Assembly: GCA_009746045.1 (NCBI GenBank)
Contig: RPFO01000072.1
Location: 2,051,985-2,115,984, forward strand
DNA length: 64,000 nt
Source of the DNA: Mesostigma viride
Lineage: Eukaryota; Streptophyta; Mesostigmatophyceae; Mesostigmatales; Mesostigmataceae
Reading direction: 5' to 3'
This document shows, piece by piece, positions 1 through 12,336 of this stretch; the stretch's first letter is position 1, and each line of letters starts with the position of its first letter. Both the position numbers and the translations under genes were made by a program. The notes beneath the pieces are model-generated. The model was not told the DNA's origin, did no database searches, and saw nothing but the letters and a program-made list of their open reading frames with translations.

Positions 1-509
1 TGTGCTGCGATTTACATCTACACTTGCCCTGTGCATCTACACTCGCCATGTGCGCTGTACGGCGTGGGTCAATGGGGCGAAGAACGCCACTTTGAACACG
101 CTGCCGTTTGTGGTCGGGGGGGGGTCTTTGCGTCTGCCTGTAGTGCTCAAAGGATATGTTTAGATGTCAGTGTCTGTGTAGAGTTTGTTTGGGTAGTGCA
201 AATGCGGGTCACTGCCAGGATGTTGTCTGCTCCTCTTTGGTTGTTGTGGGGAGCAACAGTTTTGAGTTTTGTTCTTAGTGTTGCGACCCCAAGCCAACCT
301 AGTCTCTTACTCGCCACATGAATAGATAGTCATAGATAGAGGCTATATGGTATGCTAGCGTTGGCAACCCAGTCACCTGAATCCACAGCAGCTCTGCTCT
401 TGGCATGTGAGTTAGCATGCTTCTGATTTACATGCTTCAGTACCTCTGATCTGGTCGCTCCATCTCCCCATTGCACATGACACGCTGGCACGTGCACACT
501 CACACACAT
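1..509. other. left edge, no gene recognised
   Basis: I see no convincing coding exon here. The open frames are short, show no family resemblance and lack consistent splice signals. The first cyclase exon recognised starts at 717 with an open frame before its first ATG, so an upstream exon or the 5' UTR may lie here or beyond the window edge. Confidence 0.4.
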
Positions 510-515
510 CTGCAC

Positions 516-716
<201 letters not shown>

Positions 717-3700
717 GCCGCAGTCGGCGAAGCTCCGTCTCAAAGCCCCCGCTGATGGCCAACTCCATTACAGGAGAGGAAGAGGAGGAAGAGGAGGAAG
801 AGGAGGGCCACTACCGTGGGACTAAGCTATCCGAGCTGCCACTGGGCTCCTACTTGGAAGGACAGGCGCGGGGATCGTTGGACGGGGACGACAGTAGCAG
901 CGCTGGGTGGGACGATTTCTCAGACACGCGTGAAGACCAGTTTGATCCGTTTGACAGCGAAGATGTGATGCTCACGGCTGAGCAGCGCGACATGCGACAG
1001 GTGTCGCTCATGCGGCCCTTCACGCTCACGTAAGCGGGTTCAGCCTTGCTTCAAGCATTGCGCGCTGTATCTGTTGGCGCCGTGTCTATGCACGCCATGT
1101 CGGTCCACTCTCTGTGTGTATCCGCGCCACGTTTACTCATGCTCTACCTATTCACGCGGGGATATGTGTCCACTCTCGTGAGTGGGCCAAGTATATACCT
1201 ATAACTCAACATACGTTTACTCATGCTCTACCTATTCACGCGGGGATATGTGTCCACTCTCGTGAGTGGGCCAAGTATATACCTATAACTTAACATACGT
1301 TTACTCATGCTCTACCTATTCACGCGGGGATATGTGTCCACTCTCGTGAGTGGGCCAAGTATATACCTATAACTAAACATGTAAGTCATAAAACTCGAAC
1401 GTGCTTTCATTTCTTCTCGATTAGAACTTTTGCGCCCTCTATACGTCTTGCGTGCCCAGCTTTCCGGACTCTTACCTGCCTTACCCGCACCCTTGTTTAT
1501 GGACCCCTACCTGGCTTACCCTCACCCTTGTATACATATTCGCACCCTGGATTTCGTCACGAGCCCTCGGTGGTTACAGGTTCCCAGGGCAACGTCACCC
1601 TGACCAGCTGTCAAGACCCTTGGAGTTTACCGGCTCTATTTTGCGTGCAGGGGAGACTGAAGATGTGTGTGAGTATTCACCCCGTCTCCTTTGGACCCAC
1701 AGCTTTGCTCTCTAACCTCCCCCCTTCTCCCCTTGCCCTTGCTGTATGGTGGCAACTTAATCCTGCCGCGCGCAGTTTCTGGATGCATCCCTTGTGGGAG
1801 CGACGCTACTGCCGGGAAACCATCCTCGCGTCCATCAAAAAGGTGAGTGTGCGCCCACTTGCCATTGCCTCGGACTTTTTACCTCTGTCAAGAAGCTGTG
1901 CACGTGGCACTTTGCATCACCTCGGGCCCCTCTGCCCGGTGTGTGAGCACACCACCTATGTCTGTGAAAAGCTACGCCCGCCTGCCGCATATGGACCCCT
2001 TGTGTCGAACGGCTAGGCCCCTCCGACCCCTCCAAGTCCACATGCCATGGTCAGTCGCTGGGGGGAAGCAACCCCTTGGATTTGTATGCTGTTGCCTTGT
2101 TCAAGCAAGCGCAGCCAACATGTCCCCCCGTAGCTCCCATTGCTGGCCAACTGTTCTGTCAGTGGGTCGCTCCATGGTCTGGTGTGCCTGTGACGTCAGT
2201 GGTATAATGTCAGCCCTCGGGGTAGCTTCCATGGTGGGCACCAGCAGCCAGGATTTGTAGCAGGTGGATCAGGCAGCCGGAAGCACCGTGTTAGAGCAAA
2301 CGAAATCACCCTCTGATGTGACATCACCCTCCGACGTGATATTCGTAGAGATGCTACCCAGGCCACCCTGGGGATGCTTCCCCTGGGGATGCTTCCCGCT
2401 CCCCACGCCTTTCTCCTCAAACGTAAACTGGGTGGGTTACGAACCTCGTGTAATTTGCCCGAGGCCGCAGGTGGGAGCCCTCTGCCTTGCCCTGCAGCTC
2501 GGCGGACCGGGATCGGTTGATTCCCTTCCGCACACGTACCCCCCCACACCCACCCTTGTGCACTCACCCACATTGCTGCCCACGCACGCATGGCTTCCCT
2601 AACGTGCGATGCCCATCGTGTTCTTCCCCGGCATCTCCCGTCGTGGCTTCCTTCGCCCGCCCCCGTCTAATGCGGCCGCCAGATCCGGCTCGTGTACAGC
2701 GCAGTGCTGTTCCTTCTGCTGACGTACTCGGCACTGGACATGCGCGACGACCGCGACATCCACTACATCTACTGGTCCTACCTGCTGCGGCTGTGAGTAT
2801 TCATCCTGACAATGTCCTTATAGCTTAAAGCCACAATGTCCTAATACCAACCCCATTTCCACTACAACTACTGGTCCTACCTGCTGCGCATGTGTGTGCC
2901 AGGCCCAGTTGTTTCTCGTATATGTATGATGTCGCGTTGAGGTGCACGCAGGTGAATGGCCCTGCCTGCTGCGGCTGTGAAGATCTGGCCATGGGATTAG
3001 TTGACATCACTAGTCTTTACTAGCATGACTAAAACAAAATAGCATTACTAGTACTTACTGAAGCAACTATATAGTAACTAAAACGAGAGCCTCTTCGGTA
3101 TTGCCTTGAGTTAGTGGGTATTGTGTTGAGCTGTAGACCCCCCTTGACAGGGTCTGATCTTGTTTGCCATGGCATTGGGACAAACCGTTTGTTGTGGAGT
3201 ATCCCTGGAATCTCGGAAAGGGAATCTGCCCCCAGCATGAGCGATGGATTGACCGTCTGAACCGTTGTTCTGAAAATTTAACCCTAGTTTTCTGTGCGTT
3301 TTGCTCCTGGCCAATCCTGCCCCCACTCTGCCTGCCCCGTGACAGGTCCTATGGCTTGCTCGTGGCCATGGGCTTGTTCCTAATAAAGCCAACCGCAATC
3401 TCACTATTCGAGGTGCGTTTTACCCCATTTCTGCACGCCACCCATGTGAAAAATAATTTAATAAACTGTCACCACACCCAGCAGCTTGCTTTGGAAAAAC
3501 TGCCCTCGCACCATTGCCCCCTTTCCTCGCCCTCTTCCCTGCCCCCTCCTGTCATGTAACAAGTGCCTCGTTTGGGAGGTAACGCAGCCAGAGTTCGTGC
3601 ATAAGAGCTGCCCCATGTCCCCATGCCAGCCCATGCTGGACCTGTGCAGGATAAGGACACATGGAAGGTTCTCCATCGACTGCCCAACAGTCCGCTGCCC

Positions 3701-6700
3701 AACGGTCCACTTCCCACCAGTCCACTGCCCAACGGTCCACTGCCCAACGGTCCACTGCCCAACGGTCCACTGCCCAACGGTCCACTGCCCAACGGTCCAC
3801 TGCCCAATGGTCCACTGCCCAACGGTCCACTGCCCAACGGTCCACTGCCCAACGGTCCACTGCCCAACGGTCCACTGCCCAACGGTCCACTTCCCAACGG
3901 TCCACTGTCCAATGGTCCACTGCCCAACGGTCCACTGCCCAACGGTCCACTGCCCAACGGTCCACTTCCCAACGGTCCACTGTCCAACGGTCCACTGCCA
4001 GACGGTGCAGTGGCAAACAGGGACTGTCGGAGCTCATAGGATGGTGCCTATCTCCAAGCATATCCATCCCTATGGAGTTTACAGGATCGGCACCGCACAG
4101 GATCGGCACAGCCCCGCGAAGACCCCAGGATCTCTCTCCCAGATGCCGGCCTCTCTCCGCCTCTCCTAGCGCACGGGGGCTAGCAAGCTGGGATGCCTAG
4201 GCTCGTTGATGGAAACACGTATAATGGATGCACCTCTTCTCTGTTAGAGACGCTGGCACATATCCTGCGTTGCTGGTTGCTGTCACTCCTTGGCACGGCC
4301 TGGTGCCGCACCCTAACCCCCTGCGCCATCACGCACGCTAATTTTGCCCAATCGCGCCCCCTCGTGCGGCCCTTCACCCCCCCTCGTGCTACAGACATTC
4401 ACCGTCGCCTCCGCCATCGGCGGCATCGTATTGCTGGGCACGTCGTATCAGGCCACCGGCCGCAGCCCTGTCTCTGAGGCGGCGGCGTGCACCATCATGC
4501 TGGGCCTGCCCATCATCATGCTGGTGCTGGGTAAGTTAGTGTACTTGCACGTACGCTGGCCAACTGTTATGCTGGCATTGGCCATCATCGTGCGCATCCT
4601 GGCTAAGTGTCATTCTGGCTAAATGTCATGCTGGGTAAGGACTGTGCTGGGTAAGGGCGTGCTGGGCACGTGTGTATTCAGCCTGTCCATCTACTGCTGC
4701 GGACTTGTCATTCTGCCCAAGGGCCGTGTGCTCTATGGAGCCTGCCCAGAGTTGTGCTCTTCCTGGGCCATGCTCTGGATTTTCTTTATGGCACAACCAG
4801 TAATAGGCGTGCACGTTTCCTTGTAGCAAGCTTCCCTTGCCAGCAATTCCAGCGACAACCGCTGCGGCGGGACGTTTCGCCCGCCATGTCTTGGTGGCTC
4901 TTTCTGCCCCTGGCTTGGGCTGCCTGAGGTAGATCTCTTACTAATTATCGCACTCTTGCGTTACACGCCGCTCATGCGTGCAGGCCTGCGCTTCATGACG
5001 GCGGCGGCGGTGGGCTTTCTCATCATCGTCATGTACTGCGTGTAAGTGGGATGATGTACTGCGTGTAAGTGGGATGACCATGCGAGCAAGTGGGAAGATC
5101 CGTGCGTACCAGCAGGACGAAGAGTGTGTGGAAGTATGAGGGTCGATATGGGGTGGGAAAGGGAGGGCCGTGTCCTGCGTGTAAGCGGCAGGGGAGATGC
5201 GTGGAGATGGGGTGGGCAAATGGAGGGAAAGGAGGAGGCATGTAATGCATCCAAGGCATCGGACATGGCATATCACTCAAGCTCATGCAGACATTCGTAT
5301 ACGATCTTATACTACAAACAATCTCTGCATCGATCTTTGATACAATCTTTCCTACAAACACACAAAACAGGCCCTGACCGCGGGCAAGTGATCGTCGAGT
5401 TCGCGGCGCTGAACATGACGCTGTCACACATATATGTGCACCGCTTCTTATACACGCAACCTGTTTTTCATGCAATACCTCATGTACCTCACCGCGTCAT
5501 GTGCACAGGCAAGTGATCGTCGAGTTCAAGGCGCTGGATGGCAACGAGGACCTGCTCAAGCGCGGCTCGGTCTCCTCCCTCTGCATCTACATGCTCATGC
5601 AGTACAGCCTGCTCGTGTCCAGCTCCCACAGCACGGTGGGGGAAGTGTATAGCACTGTATCTAGTATAGCACTGTATCTAGTATAGCACTGTATCTAGTA
5701 TAGCACTGTATGTAGTATAGCACTGTATGTAGTATAGCACTGTATCTAGTATAGCACTGTATGTAGTATAGCACTGTATCTAGTATAACACTGTATCTAG
5801 TATAGCACTGTATGTAGTGTAGCACTGTATTTAGTATAGCACTGTATCTAGTGTAGCACTGTATGTAGTATAGCACTGTATCTAGTATAACACTGTATGT
5901 AGTATAGCACTGTATCTAGTATAGCACTGTATGTAGTATAGCACTGTATGTAGTATAGCACTGTATGTAGTATAGCACTGTATGTAGTATAGCACTGTAT
6001 GTAGTATAGCACTGTATGTAGTATAGCACTGCATGTAGTATAGCACTGTATGTAGTATAGTACGGTAAAGTACCCTCTCCTCCCTCTGCATCTACATGCC
6101 TGCAGTACAGCCTGCTGGTGCAGCTGCAGTACGGCTGCCACAGCACGGTGAGATAGGGGAAGGGAGGGAGGCTGGAAGGGGGGGAGGGGGGTATGGGTGG
6201 GGGACGAAGAATGACGGGGGCCGGGGGGGGGGGGGGGGAGGGGGGGGGGGGGGAATCCGGGGAGAAAAGGGGGCAGGAGAGGAGGGGTGGGTTGAGGTGG
6301 GGGGGAGAAACAGGGGCAGGGAACGGGGGATGGTGAGGAGGGGAAATAGGGCACGTTTTTGCTCTGTAAACTGCTTGAGCACCACTCATATGTGCAACAT
6401 CCCCTGGATGTAGCGGCCCACATGCTGGCATCTGCAAGAGTGCTTCTACCCCCAAGTGCCTAACTTGTTCAACCGGGTTTCCATGCACATGGTTGCGCCC
6501 ACAGGAGTGTCCCGTTTCAAATGCCAATGTGCTCATTATTGATAGTCACTTAATATTAAATATTCATCCTCCTGTGCTCCTGCACTAGCATGCATATGTG
6601 TATCCTTGCTTGTGCTGCATGCTTCCGTACCTGCTATCATGTGCTCCCATGCTCTCATACCGGTTATGCTTGCATCCGCATGCTCCAGTACCATCATCGT

Positions 6701-9700
6701 CATAATGCTGAAGCCCCTGTACCTATGATGATGATGTACCGGTTCTGTGTGCGTCGGCAGGAGCTCGAGCGCCGGCGCAAGTTTTTGTGCGACGAAGAGA
6801 TTCGCCAGCAGAAGGCGTTCACCAACCGCATCTTGTGCAACCTGATGCCGCCCACGGTGGGTGGGGTGGGGGGGGCCAAGAAGGAATGGTCAAGGGGGTG
6901 GGCGTAGAGGGAAGCTGGCGCGGGGAGCTTGAATGGCGGGGGGAAACGGCTGAGGGAGAAATGGGTGAAGAGAAGTCGACATTCAGGAAGACAATTAGGG
7001 GGGCTATAGTTGAGGACGGGGCGCATGTGAGTGATGCATGCTAGCCATCTGCGGACAATATACCAAACCTTCAACCAATGCCCAGGGCAAAATTGAGCTG
7101 ATGCCCAGTGGGATGAGCACCGCGTTGGCATGTGAACGGCTCCAGCTACGGTTTCCCATGTTTTGAGGGTCATACTGCCGCATGCTATTCCAGTGTGTAA
7201 CTCATTCCACCTCGCTATGGTTACGTCAAGTAGAAATTGATGGACACTGGTACGAAACTGGAAGCGCGTCTTCTGCATCTGTGCCATTGCCGCTGCGGAA
7301 CGGGTGGCCATCAGCCATACTGGTGGTTATGCTGGTCGCTGTCCAACTAGTGCGTCCGCCTCTGCCACGCTCTGATTCATATGCTCATATCCCTCTTGCT
7401 AACCTACTGCGTAGCGCCTGCACCCACCTCTCCGTGCTCTTCCTCGGCTTGCCCATGCCCTCGCGCCCCTCATTGCCTGCCAGGTGGCGACCTCCTTGCG
7501 TCGCGGCGAGCGTCACATCGTGGACAACTACAGCGAAGCGTCTGTTCTCTACGCCGACATCGTGGGCTTCACGCCGCTGTCCGCGATGCTCGGACCGCTC
7601 AAGCTCGTCGTGTTCCTCAACCGGTGAGCGCGCGCTATGGACATAGCAAGGCAGCCCCCGACCATGCCGCACGCATGCACGAGGTCACCACCCGCCCTGC
7701 CCTGCGCTCGCTTGGCATGCAGTAACCTAGCATGACCACCATGCCCCTGTTGTGGCAAGCTCGGTTTGGCGAGATTCGCTGGCAGGCAAGGGTGGTGGAA
7801 GAACCCACTGCTAGCAATCTCTGTGGCCATTGTCTCTTGGGCGGTACCCCGTCCCATGTATCTGGTGTGGGTACCCTTTCGGTGCGACCTTGCAAGTAGT
7901 GCGAGGCACACTAATGGGAATATCTCCCACAAAACCGGGCCTTCGAGTTGGGTTTTACTAGCAACTTGCCTGTGGCTCCCACTTTTAGCCACCTATCTCT
8001 CTCGAGCGTCAAATTTGGGGGGGCGAACGCACCCGAGCACAGCAGGTGTTTGGGTCTGTGGCGGATGCAAGCTCCTTTTCTTGGTGACCTCTACTGAAAT
8101 CCTGTGTCCATCCTACAAGGGGGGTTGGGTTTGTCCGGGTCCGCAAATAGTGCGACTGTGAACCTCAGTAATTCTGTATACTGGCCTCCGCGTGCGTTCG
8201 CAACTAGTTTGGGCCACACTGTTTGGGATATTCGGGCCTCGGAACCCTGGTACCCTACTCGTCAGGCCCACACTAAGCACGTGGGACGGTGTACTTGGTT
8301 TCCCATGTGGGCACGCAGCACCCGGTAGTGAAGCGTCTGGCCAATTTCGCTCCCCACTTTCCGCATGTCAAGCCCTGGGCTCGCGGTTTTGTAACAACAC
8401 TCCCACAGTACTTGGCCATCCCCGCATTGGGAGACTTGACCATCGCATGCATCATCCTCCCATGCATGCACACAGGTGTTCTTGTAGCGCCCCCCCGTGC
8501 CAGGGCCGCTCTTGCTGCCGCCTTTTGCCACCCTAGAACAACCCTGCCGCTACTTGTGCCGCACTAAGTATCTCGGCCATGCTTGTGCCCGTACTTTGCC
8601 ATGGCTTGTCATCACAGGCTCTTCTCCGACTTTGACGTCATGTGCGACAAGCACTCGGTCACCAAGGTAAGCTGAACAATGACATAGTCAGTCGGGCCTG
8701 TTGACCACCCTTGCGTTCCTGTGTGATGTGGGACTGTTTCTACTCTTACATGCGATATGGGACTATGGGACTGTTTCTACTGCTGATTGTAGAATTAGCC
8801 CTACTGCTCCTAAACGATTTCTATACACTGCACGGTTTGATCGATGTGCCATGGACCAGCCTCTAAACACGCCCACCTGGGCACCCACCCATCCCTTGCA
8901 GCATACGCGCACGTGTGCAAGCAGATACACGCGCATGGGCACTCGCACATATGAAGCCAGTATTGACACATGCCTCCTTAATAACTTTTCTTTATACCGG
9001 TCATTGTCACTTTCCCTCCCCCCACCCCACCCCTTGCCCAGATCAACACGATCGGTGACTGCTACACGTGCATGGCAGGGGTGCCGCTGCCCGACCCGGA
9101 CCACTGCATGGTGTGTGTGTGTGTCGCGATGGTGGACACTTCAGTTTGGTGATAATGGACGCATGCGGCCACCCTTTGGGATATTCCGGTTTGTTAGATA
9201 TGGCAATGTGCGCTTGTTGGATGTGTGCCGTATTGCGCAGGGGGGGTAGACGTGCCATGGTGCCTTGGAGATGCGTTCATGGGCCCAAAGCACACATGAC
9301 GTAGGCCTTTAGGAATGCTTGTTCATTTCCTTGTATGGAATGGATGCATGGCCCTGCCTGCCGTTGCTATCATTAGCTCGTGTCCCTGTACCAAGACTTG
9401 CCCCTGGCGTGCGTGAGAGGGGAGTGGAAGCTTGACCAGGACCCCGAGATCCTTTTTGTCTATGGCTCTCTTGGGATACATGGCCTCTGTTCCGCCCCAT
9501 CCCATGAATGGCTCTCTTCTCTATGCAGCCGATTATTCCGGGAGAGTCCTGGTGCTCATGCCCTGCCCGTCCTCACTGTGTACCGCGCGTGCCCTGGCCC
9601 ACCGCCTCCTGCCACCACCCGCTTGGCTTGCTCCTGGCAAATACCCCCCCTTGCTTGCTGTTTTTTGCCCTTGACTCCTCCCTGCCCTCTGTTCTCCGGT

Positions 9701-10827
9701 GTTCCTGTTCCTACCTTCCCCTCCCTCCCCCCCTCAACCCTGCCCCCTCCCCCCCCAGGCGGTGGTGGAGATGGGCCTGTCCATGCTGCTGGCGCTGGAC
9801 GCGCTCCAAGAGGAGCTCACCGCCGTGTTCGAGGGGCTGCCCCACGTGGACATGCGCGTGGGAGTGCACACGGTGAGGGGGGGCACCAGCCGCTGCCGCC
9901 GCCATGGGGAGGTCGAACCTTGGGTCTAGCAGCACAGTGGGGCAGGTTCACGCATTAGCGGCACATTCGGCAGCATGGGTAGGGAACCTGCACGCATAAG
10001 CGGTTTATGTAACAATAAACCGGCTGGCAGAGAGGGGGTGCCCAAGTGTGCGGCGCATTTGCAAACGCGGATTCATCAGCTCGTGGATACTCTGCATATG
10101 GCCGGGAAATGTGCTTGTCAAAGTTATGTAGGTGCGGAATGTGTGTGGTTTTGGTACGGATAGGCTGCCCATGTTCACACATAGGCTGCAAACATCCAGC
10201 AAAAGAACGCCTGCTATCGAATATCGGCTATCGGCTATGCAAGGAATGCAGAGCTGGGGCAGTGCGTGCCGACTCGTAAACTGCTAGGTAATATATTGAC
10301 TTAGTCGTGGTACATAGGGCTTATATCTCTGTCGGCATGGCCGGCTTGGGAAATAAACTGAACTGAACTGAACTCAATGTAGGGTTTGTCGGTCCATATA
10401 TAGCAGACTGGCTTGGTATCGACTGGACGATCCAACAAGAAAACCTTGTGCAGGCACGCATATTGCGGTTTCTATATTCACTGCTTTTTCTCCAAGGTGC
10501 TCTCTCTTGGTATTATACCAAGGATCGCCGAAGAATAGATGGTAGGTTACCTCTTTGCCGCTATCTCCGAAATGTGATTTTTTTTTCCCCGGGGGATGCC
10601 ATTGTTTGGTGCCCATCGTGCAGGGGAGCGTGATTGCGGGCGTTGTGGGCATCAAGAACCTGCGCTATGACGTGTGGGGTGAAACGGTCACGATGGCCAA
10701 CAAGATGGAGTCATCCGGATTACCCGGCCGCATCCACCTCAGCCGCGCGTCCTACGAGCAGGTCAAGGAGACGTACACCATTGAACGCGCCCCGGATGGC
10801 ACAGACACGTTTTTCCTGGTGGTCTGA
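717..10827 (+). CDS. membrane adenylyl cyclase, six TM segments plus one class III catalytic domain (13 exons)
   Basis: This gene makes cAMP from ATP at a membrane, judged by family. Exons: 717-1029, 1776-1842, 2683-2792, 3346-3412, 4395-4530, 4984-5041, 5509-5635, 6761-6856, 7484-7623, 8618-8666, 9042-9110, 9759-9872, 10624-10827. Every junction is GT-AG and every phase matches. From the ATG at 755 the joined frame is 1512 nt, giving 503 residues. Order: acidic N-terminus with a Glu run (about residues 6-16), a basic segment (FWMHPLWERRYCRE), six hydrophobic segments, a short basic linker, then a cyclase homology domain ending in FFLVV. The frame is open upstream of 755 to 719, so the true start may lie in an earlier exon. 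The layout is like half of a mammalian transmembrane cyclase or the bacterial six-TM class III cyclases. A TGTAA at 10871 lies about 45 nt after the stop. Confidence 0.9.
1129..1379. repeat. three tandem copies of an 83-84 bp unit in intron 1
   Basis: The unit beginning CGTTTACTCATGCTCTACC and ending TATACCTATAACT occurs three times in a row, starting near 1130, 1213 and 1297. The copies are almost identical; they differ mainly at the single base following TATAACT. They lie in the first recognised cyclase intron (1030-1775). Confidence 0.9.
2683..5635 (+). CDS. cyclase membrane domain exons (six TM segments)
   Basis: The exons at 2683, 3346, 4395, 4984 and 5509 encode six hydrophobic stretches: around VYSAVLFLLLTYSA, LLRLSYGLLVAMGLFLI, TVASAIGGIVLLG, IMLGLPIIMLVLG, AAAVGFLIIVMYCV and SLCIYMLMQYSLLV. 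Charged loops (MRDDRD; EFKALDGNEDLLKR) separate some of them. Introns fall within or between segments. No extracellular ligand-binding domain is visible, so any sensing would be by the membrane domain itself or through partners. Confidence 0.85.
3690..4010. repeat. 15-bp minisatellite in intron 4
   Basis: About 20 copies of GGTCCACTGCCCAAC, with occasional TTCCCA, TGTCCA and AATGG variants. Because the unit is a multiple of three, all frames stay open on both strands and give long Pro-Leu-Gly-type ORFs. These are not genes, since the array lies between cyclase exons ending at 3412 and starting at 4395. Confidence 0.92.
5377..6137 (+). pseudogene. partial duplicates of cyclase exon 7 on both sides of the real exon
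   Basis: A copy of the exon's 5' end (GCAAGTGATCGTCGAGTTC) lies at about 5384-5420, upstream of the intact exon at 5509-5635. A copy of its 3' end (CTCCCTCTGCATCTACATG through CAGCACGGTGAG) lies at about 6076-6140, after the minisatellite. The downstream piece is two bases out of frame at CTACATGCCTGCAG. Both look like relics of tandem exon duplication, although the downstream piece keeps a possible acceptor (CTGCAG) and donor (GTGAGA). Confidence 0.7.
5640..6062. repeat. 17-bp minisatellite in intron 7
   Basis: About 25 copies of a 17-bp unit around TAGTATAGCACTGTATC (TATG variant common) start immediately after the donor of the exon ending at 5635. They stop just before a partial copy of the 3' half of that exon (6080-6137). 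Confidence 0.92.
6761..10827 (+). CDS. cyclase catalytic domain exons, C1-like
   Basis: The domain starts after a basic linker (ELERRRKFLCDEEIRQQ) and NLMPPTVATSLRRG. Both metal-binding aspartates are present: ADIVGFT (codon at 7556) and TIGDCYTC (codon at 9057). The purine-site aspartate is in RYDVWG (10669). The residue aligned with the adenine-recognising lysine is Asn (INTIGD, 9045). The positions of the transition-state Asn and Arg of mammalian C2 domains are Thr (10690) and Lys (10702), in VTMANKMESSG. In those last positions the domain resembles the mammalian C1 half, which needs a C2 partner. The Cys that marks guanylyl cyclases is absent, so adenylyl cyclase ancestry is favoured. Confidence 0.85.
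10217..10380 (+). mobile_element. possible short retroelement with a (CTGAA)n tail, in intron 12
   Basis: The stretch ends in AATAAACTGAACTGAACTGAAC (10351-10372). The same tail (GGGAATAAACTGAACTGAAC) recurs at 37280-37299, and both are preceded by a GCCGG-rich segment. A shared 3' tail after loosely similar sequence suggests a SINE or LINE 3' end. The 5' boundary is a guess and I could not see a clear target duplication. Confidence 0.35.
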
Positions 10828-12126
10828 GGGACATGTTGTCAGCTGCCCGTTCCTTCCAATGATTAGTTGATTGTAATAGTAAACAAGTGCGACGGCTACG
10901 CTCTTACCTGCTTGCCTCATTCGCAAAAGCTTTAGCTTGCGTTTGCGCGAATTTACAGCGCGACTGTCGGCAATTTTGGCAGTTTCCCGAGGTTTTTGGG
11001 CGGGGCTGTCCAAATAGGGTCATGGCCAAATTACCCGCGTACAGGGTGGGGTCAGTTGCAGCACATGTGACTTGCTCTACTGGCCCCAAGGTCATTTCCA
11101 ATATTCATTTACTTCATCGACTGTTTTGCATGCATGGATAGACACGAACACTAAGTGTGGGTGGTGTGTGAACCCTGGGTATGCCCCTAAACACCCTCCG
11201 GCTCCGGGCGAGGCCTTTGTACTTACGAACACTAAATCTTAGACTCTCGACTTTTAAGGTAGTGTAAATACTGTGATATCTGGCTCGTCTGCCACCTCAG
11301 AACAGCATGGGCAGATGCTGCACAACTCCCGTGTTGCCATGGTAGTGATGGCCTGTACATTACCATTGCCAGAAATCATTTCAAATTATCCTCTTACTAG
11401 ACCGCCCGCATTGTTAATTTTACTAAATAGTTATGAGGCTGGCCGTCCCCGACCACCTGCAAACGATAAATAAAACAAAAGATTTTTAAATAATTAATTC
11501 CCGAGTGTAGTCCCCTTGTGCATTTTATTAAGTGACTTGTTTATCAAGGAGACATCCAGCGCAGGCCAGAAATCGGTCAGAAATGGTCAGTGGCTTATAC
11601 CTACATTTGTATATTTGATGTATGAATTATATTCAGCGCCGTTGACCACGCGTCTATTTTAATTAATGCATGTATGAATATTCAGCTTGCACCTACTGTT
11701 GTATTAATTATAAATGAATATTCAATAAGAAATAAATTTCGTACAGGAAAACTCGATCATTGGACGCGCTCAGCACAAACCCCCGACCCCTTTGTGGCCC
11801 ACGTACGCCATTAACAGTATCAAGTAGCGTGCGTGTTTGCAACTTGCCCGTTGCAAAACTCTACGGCGGAGCCAATTTTCGGAAGAGCCTCAACCTTATG
11901 CTCGCAAATTAGGGACACTGAATTGGTGGATGGATGTATGGATTGACAGATTTTATCCCCGATTCCTATGTATATTTTCTCACATGTACGGCCTTATAAG
12001 CTTCGCCAATTCTGGCGAACCTAACGGTACTTCCGAAAATTGGCTCCGCCTGATAATGCCACGTCAGCGCCATGTTTGCACTACGTTGATCGGCTTTTGT
12101 CCATTGGCTGCCCTGGTCACATAACT
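10828..12126. other. intergenic region after the cyclase
   Basis: No gene recognised. It is more AT-rich than the exons, with a possible poly(A) signal (AATAAA) near 11469. A repeat fragment at 11541-11580 (TATCAAGGAGACATCCAGCG...CAGGCCAGAAATCGG) also occurs at 23950-24000 and 43844-43890, where it forms the end of a small TIR element. Confidence 0.5.
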
Positions 12127-12240
12127 GATTGAATTGAATGGAATTGGGACATAACTCCGTTGGGAGTACATGTAGCACATATCCCTGAGAAGGGGCATAT
12201 GGCTTTTAATACATTCTTGGCTACTTCCTGCAATGAAAAG
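12127..12240 (-). mobile_element. 3' fragment of the hairpin-tailed ORF1-family element
   Basis: Read on the minus strand, this is the family's 3' end: TGCCCCTTCTCAGGG, then the hairpin ACTCCCAACGGAGT (12154-12167), then a decayed (TAAT)-like tail at about 12127-12147. The same sequence recurs at 23750-23840 and 26036-26110. Confidence 0.65.
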
Positions 12241-12336
12241 GCTAGTCTAATCTAGAAAACCCTACCTATTCTACGAGCCACGAGCCACGAGCCACGAGGT
12301 AGCCATGGCTGACGGCGGAGCTCATAACTTTTACGT

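Noticed and set aside
3469..4200. Repetitive Pro-Leu-Gly or Val-Asp-Arg proteins
   Set aside because: Product of a 15-bp minisatellite within a cyclase intron.
5645..6065. CRISPR-like array of regular short repeats
   Set aside because: The 17-bp units are directly contiguous with no spacers, in a spliced eukaryotic gene.
7484..10827. Guanylyl cyclase
   Set aside because: The purine-site residues are Asn and Asp rather than Glu and Cys, and the membrane layout is that of a transmembrane adenylyl cyclase.
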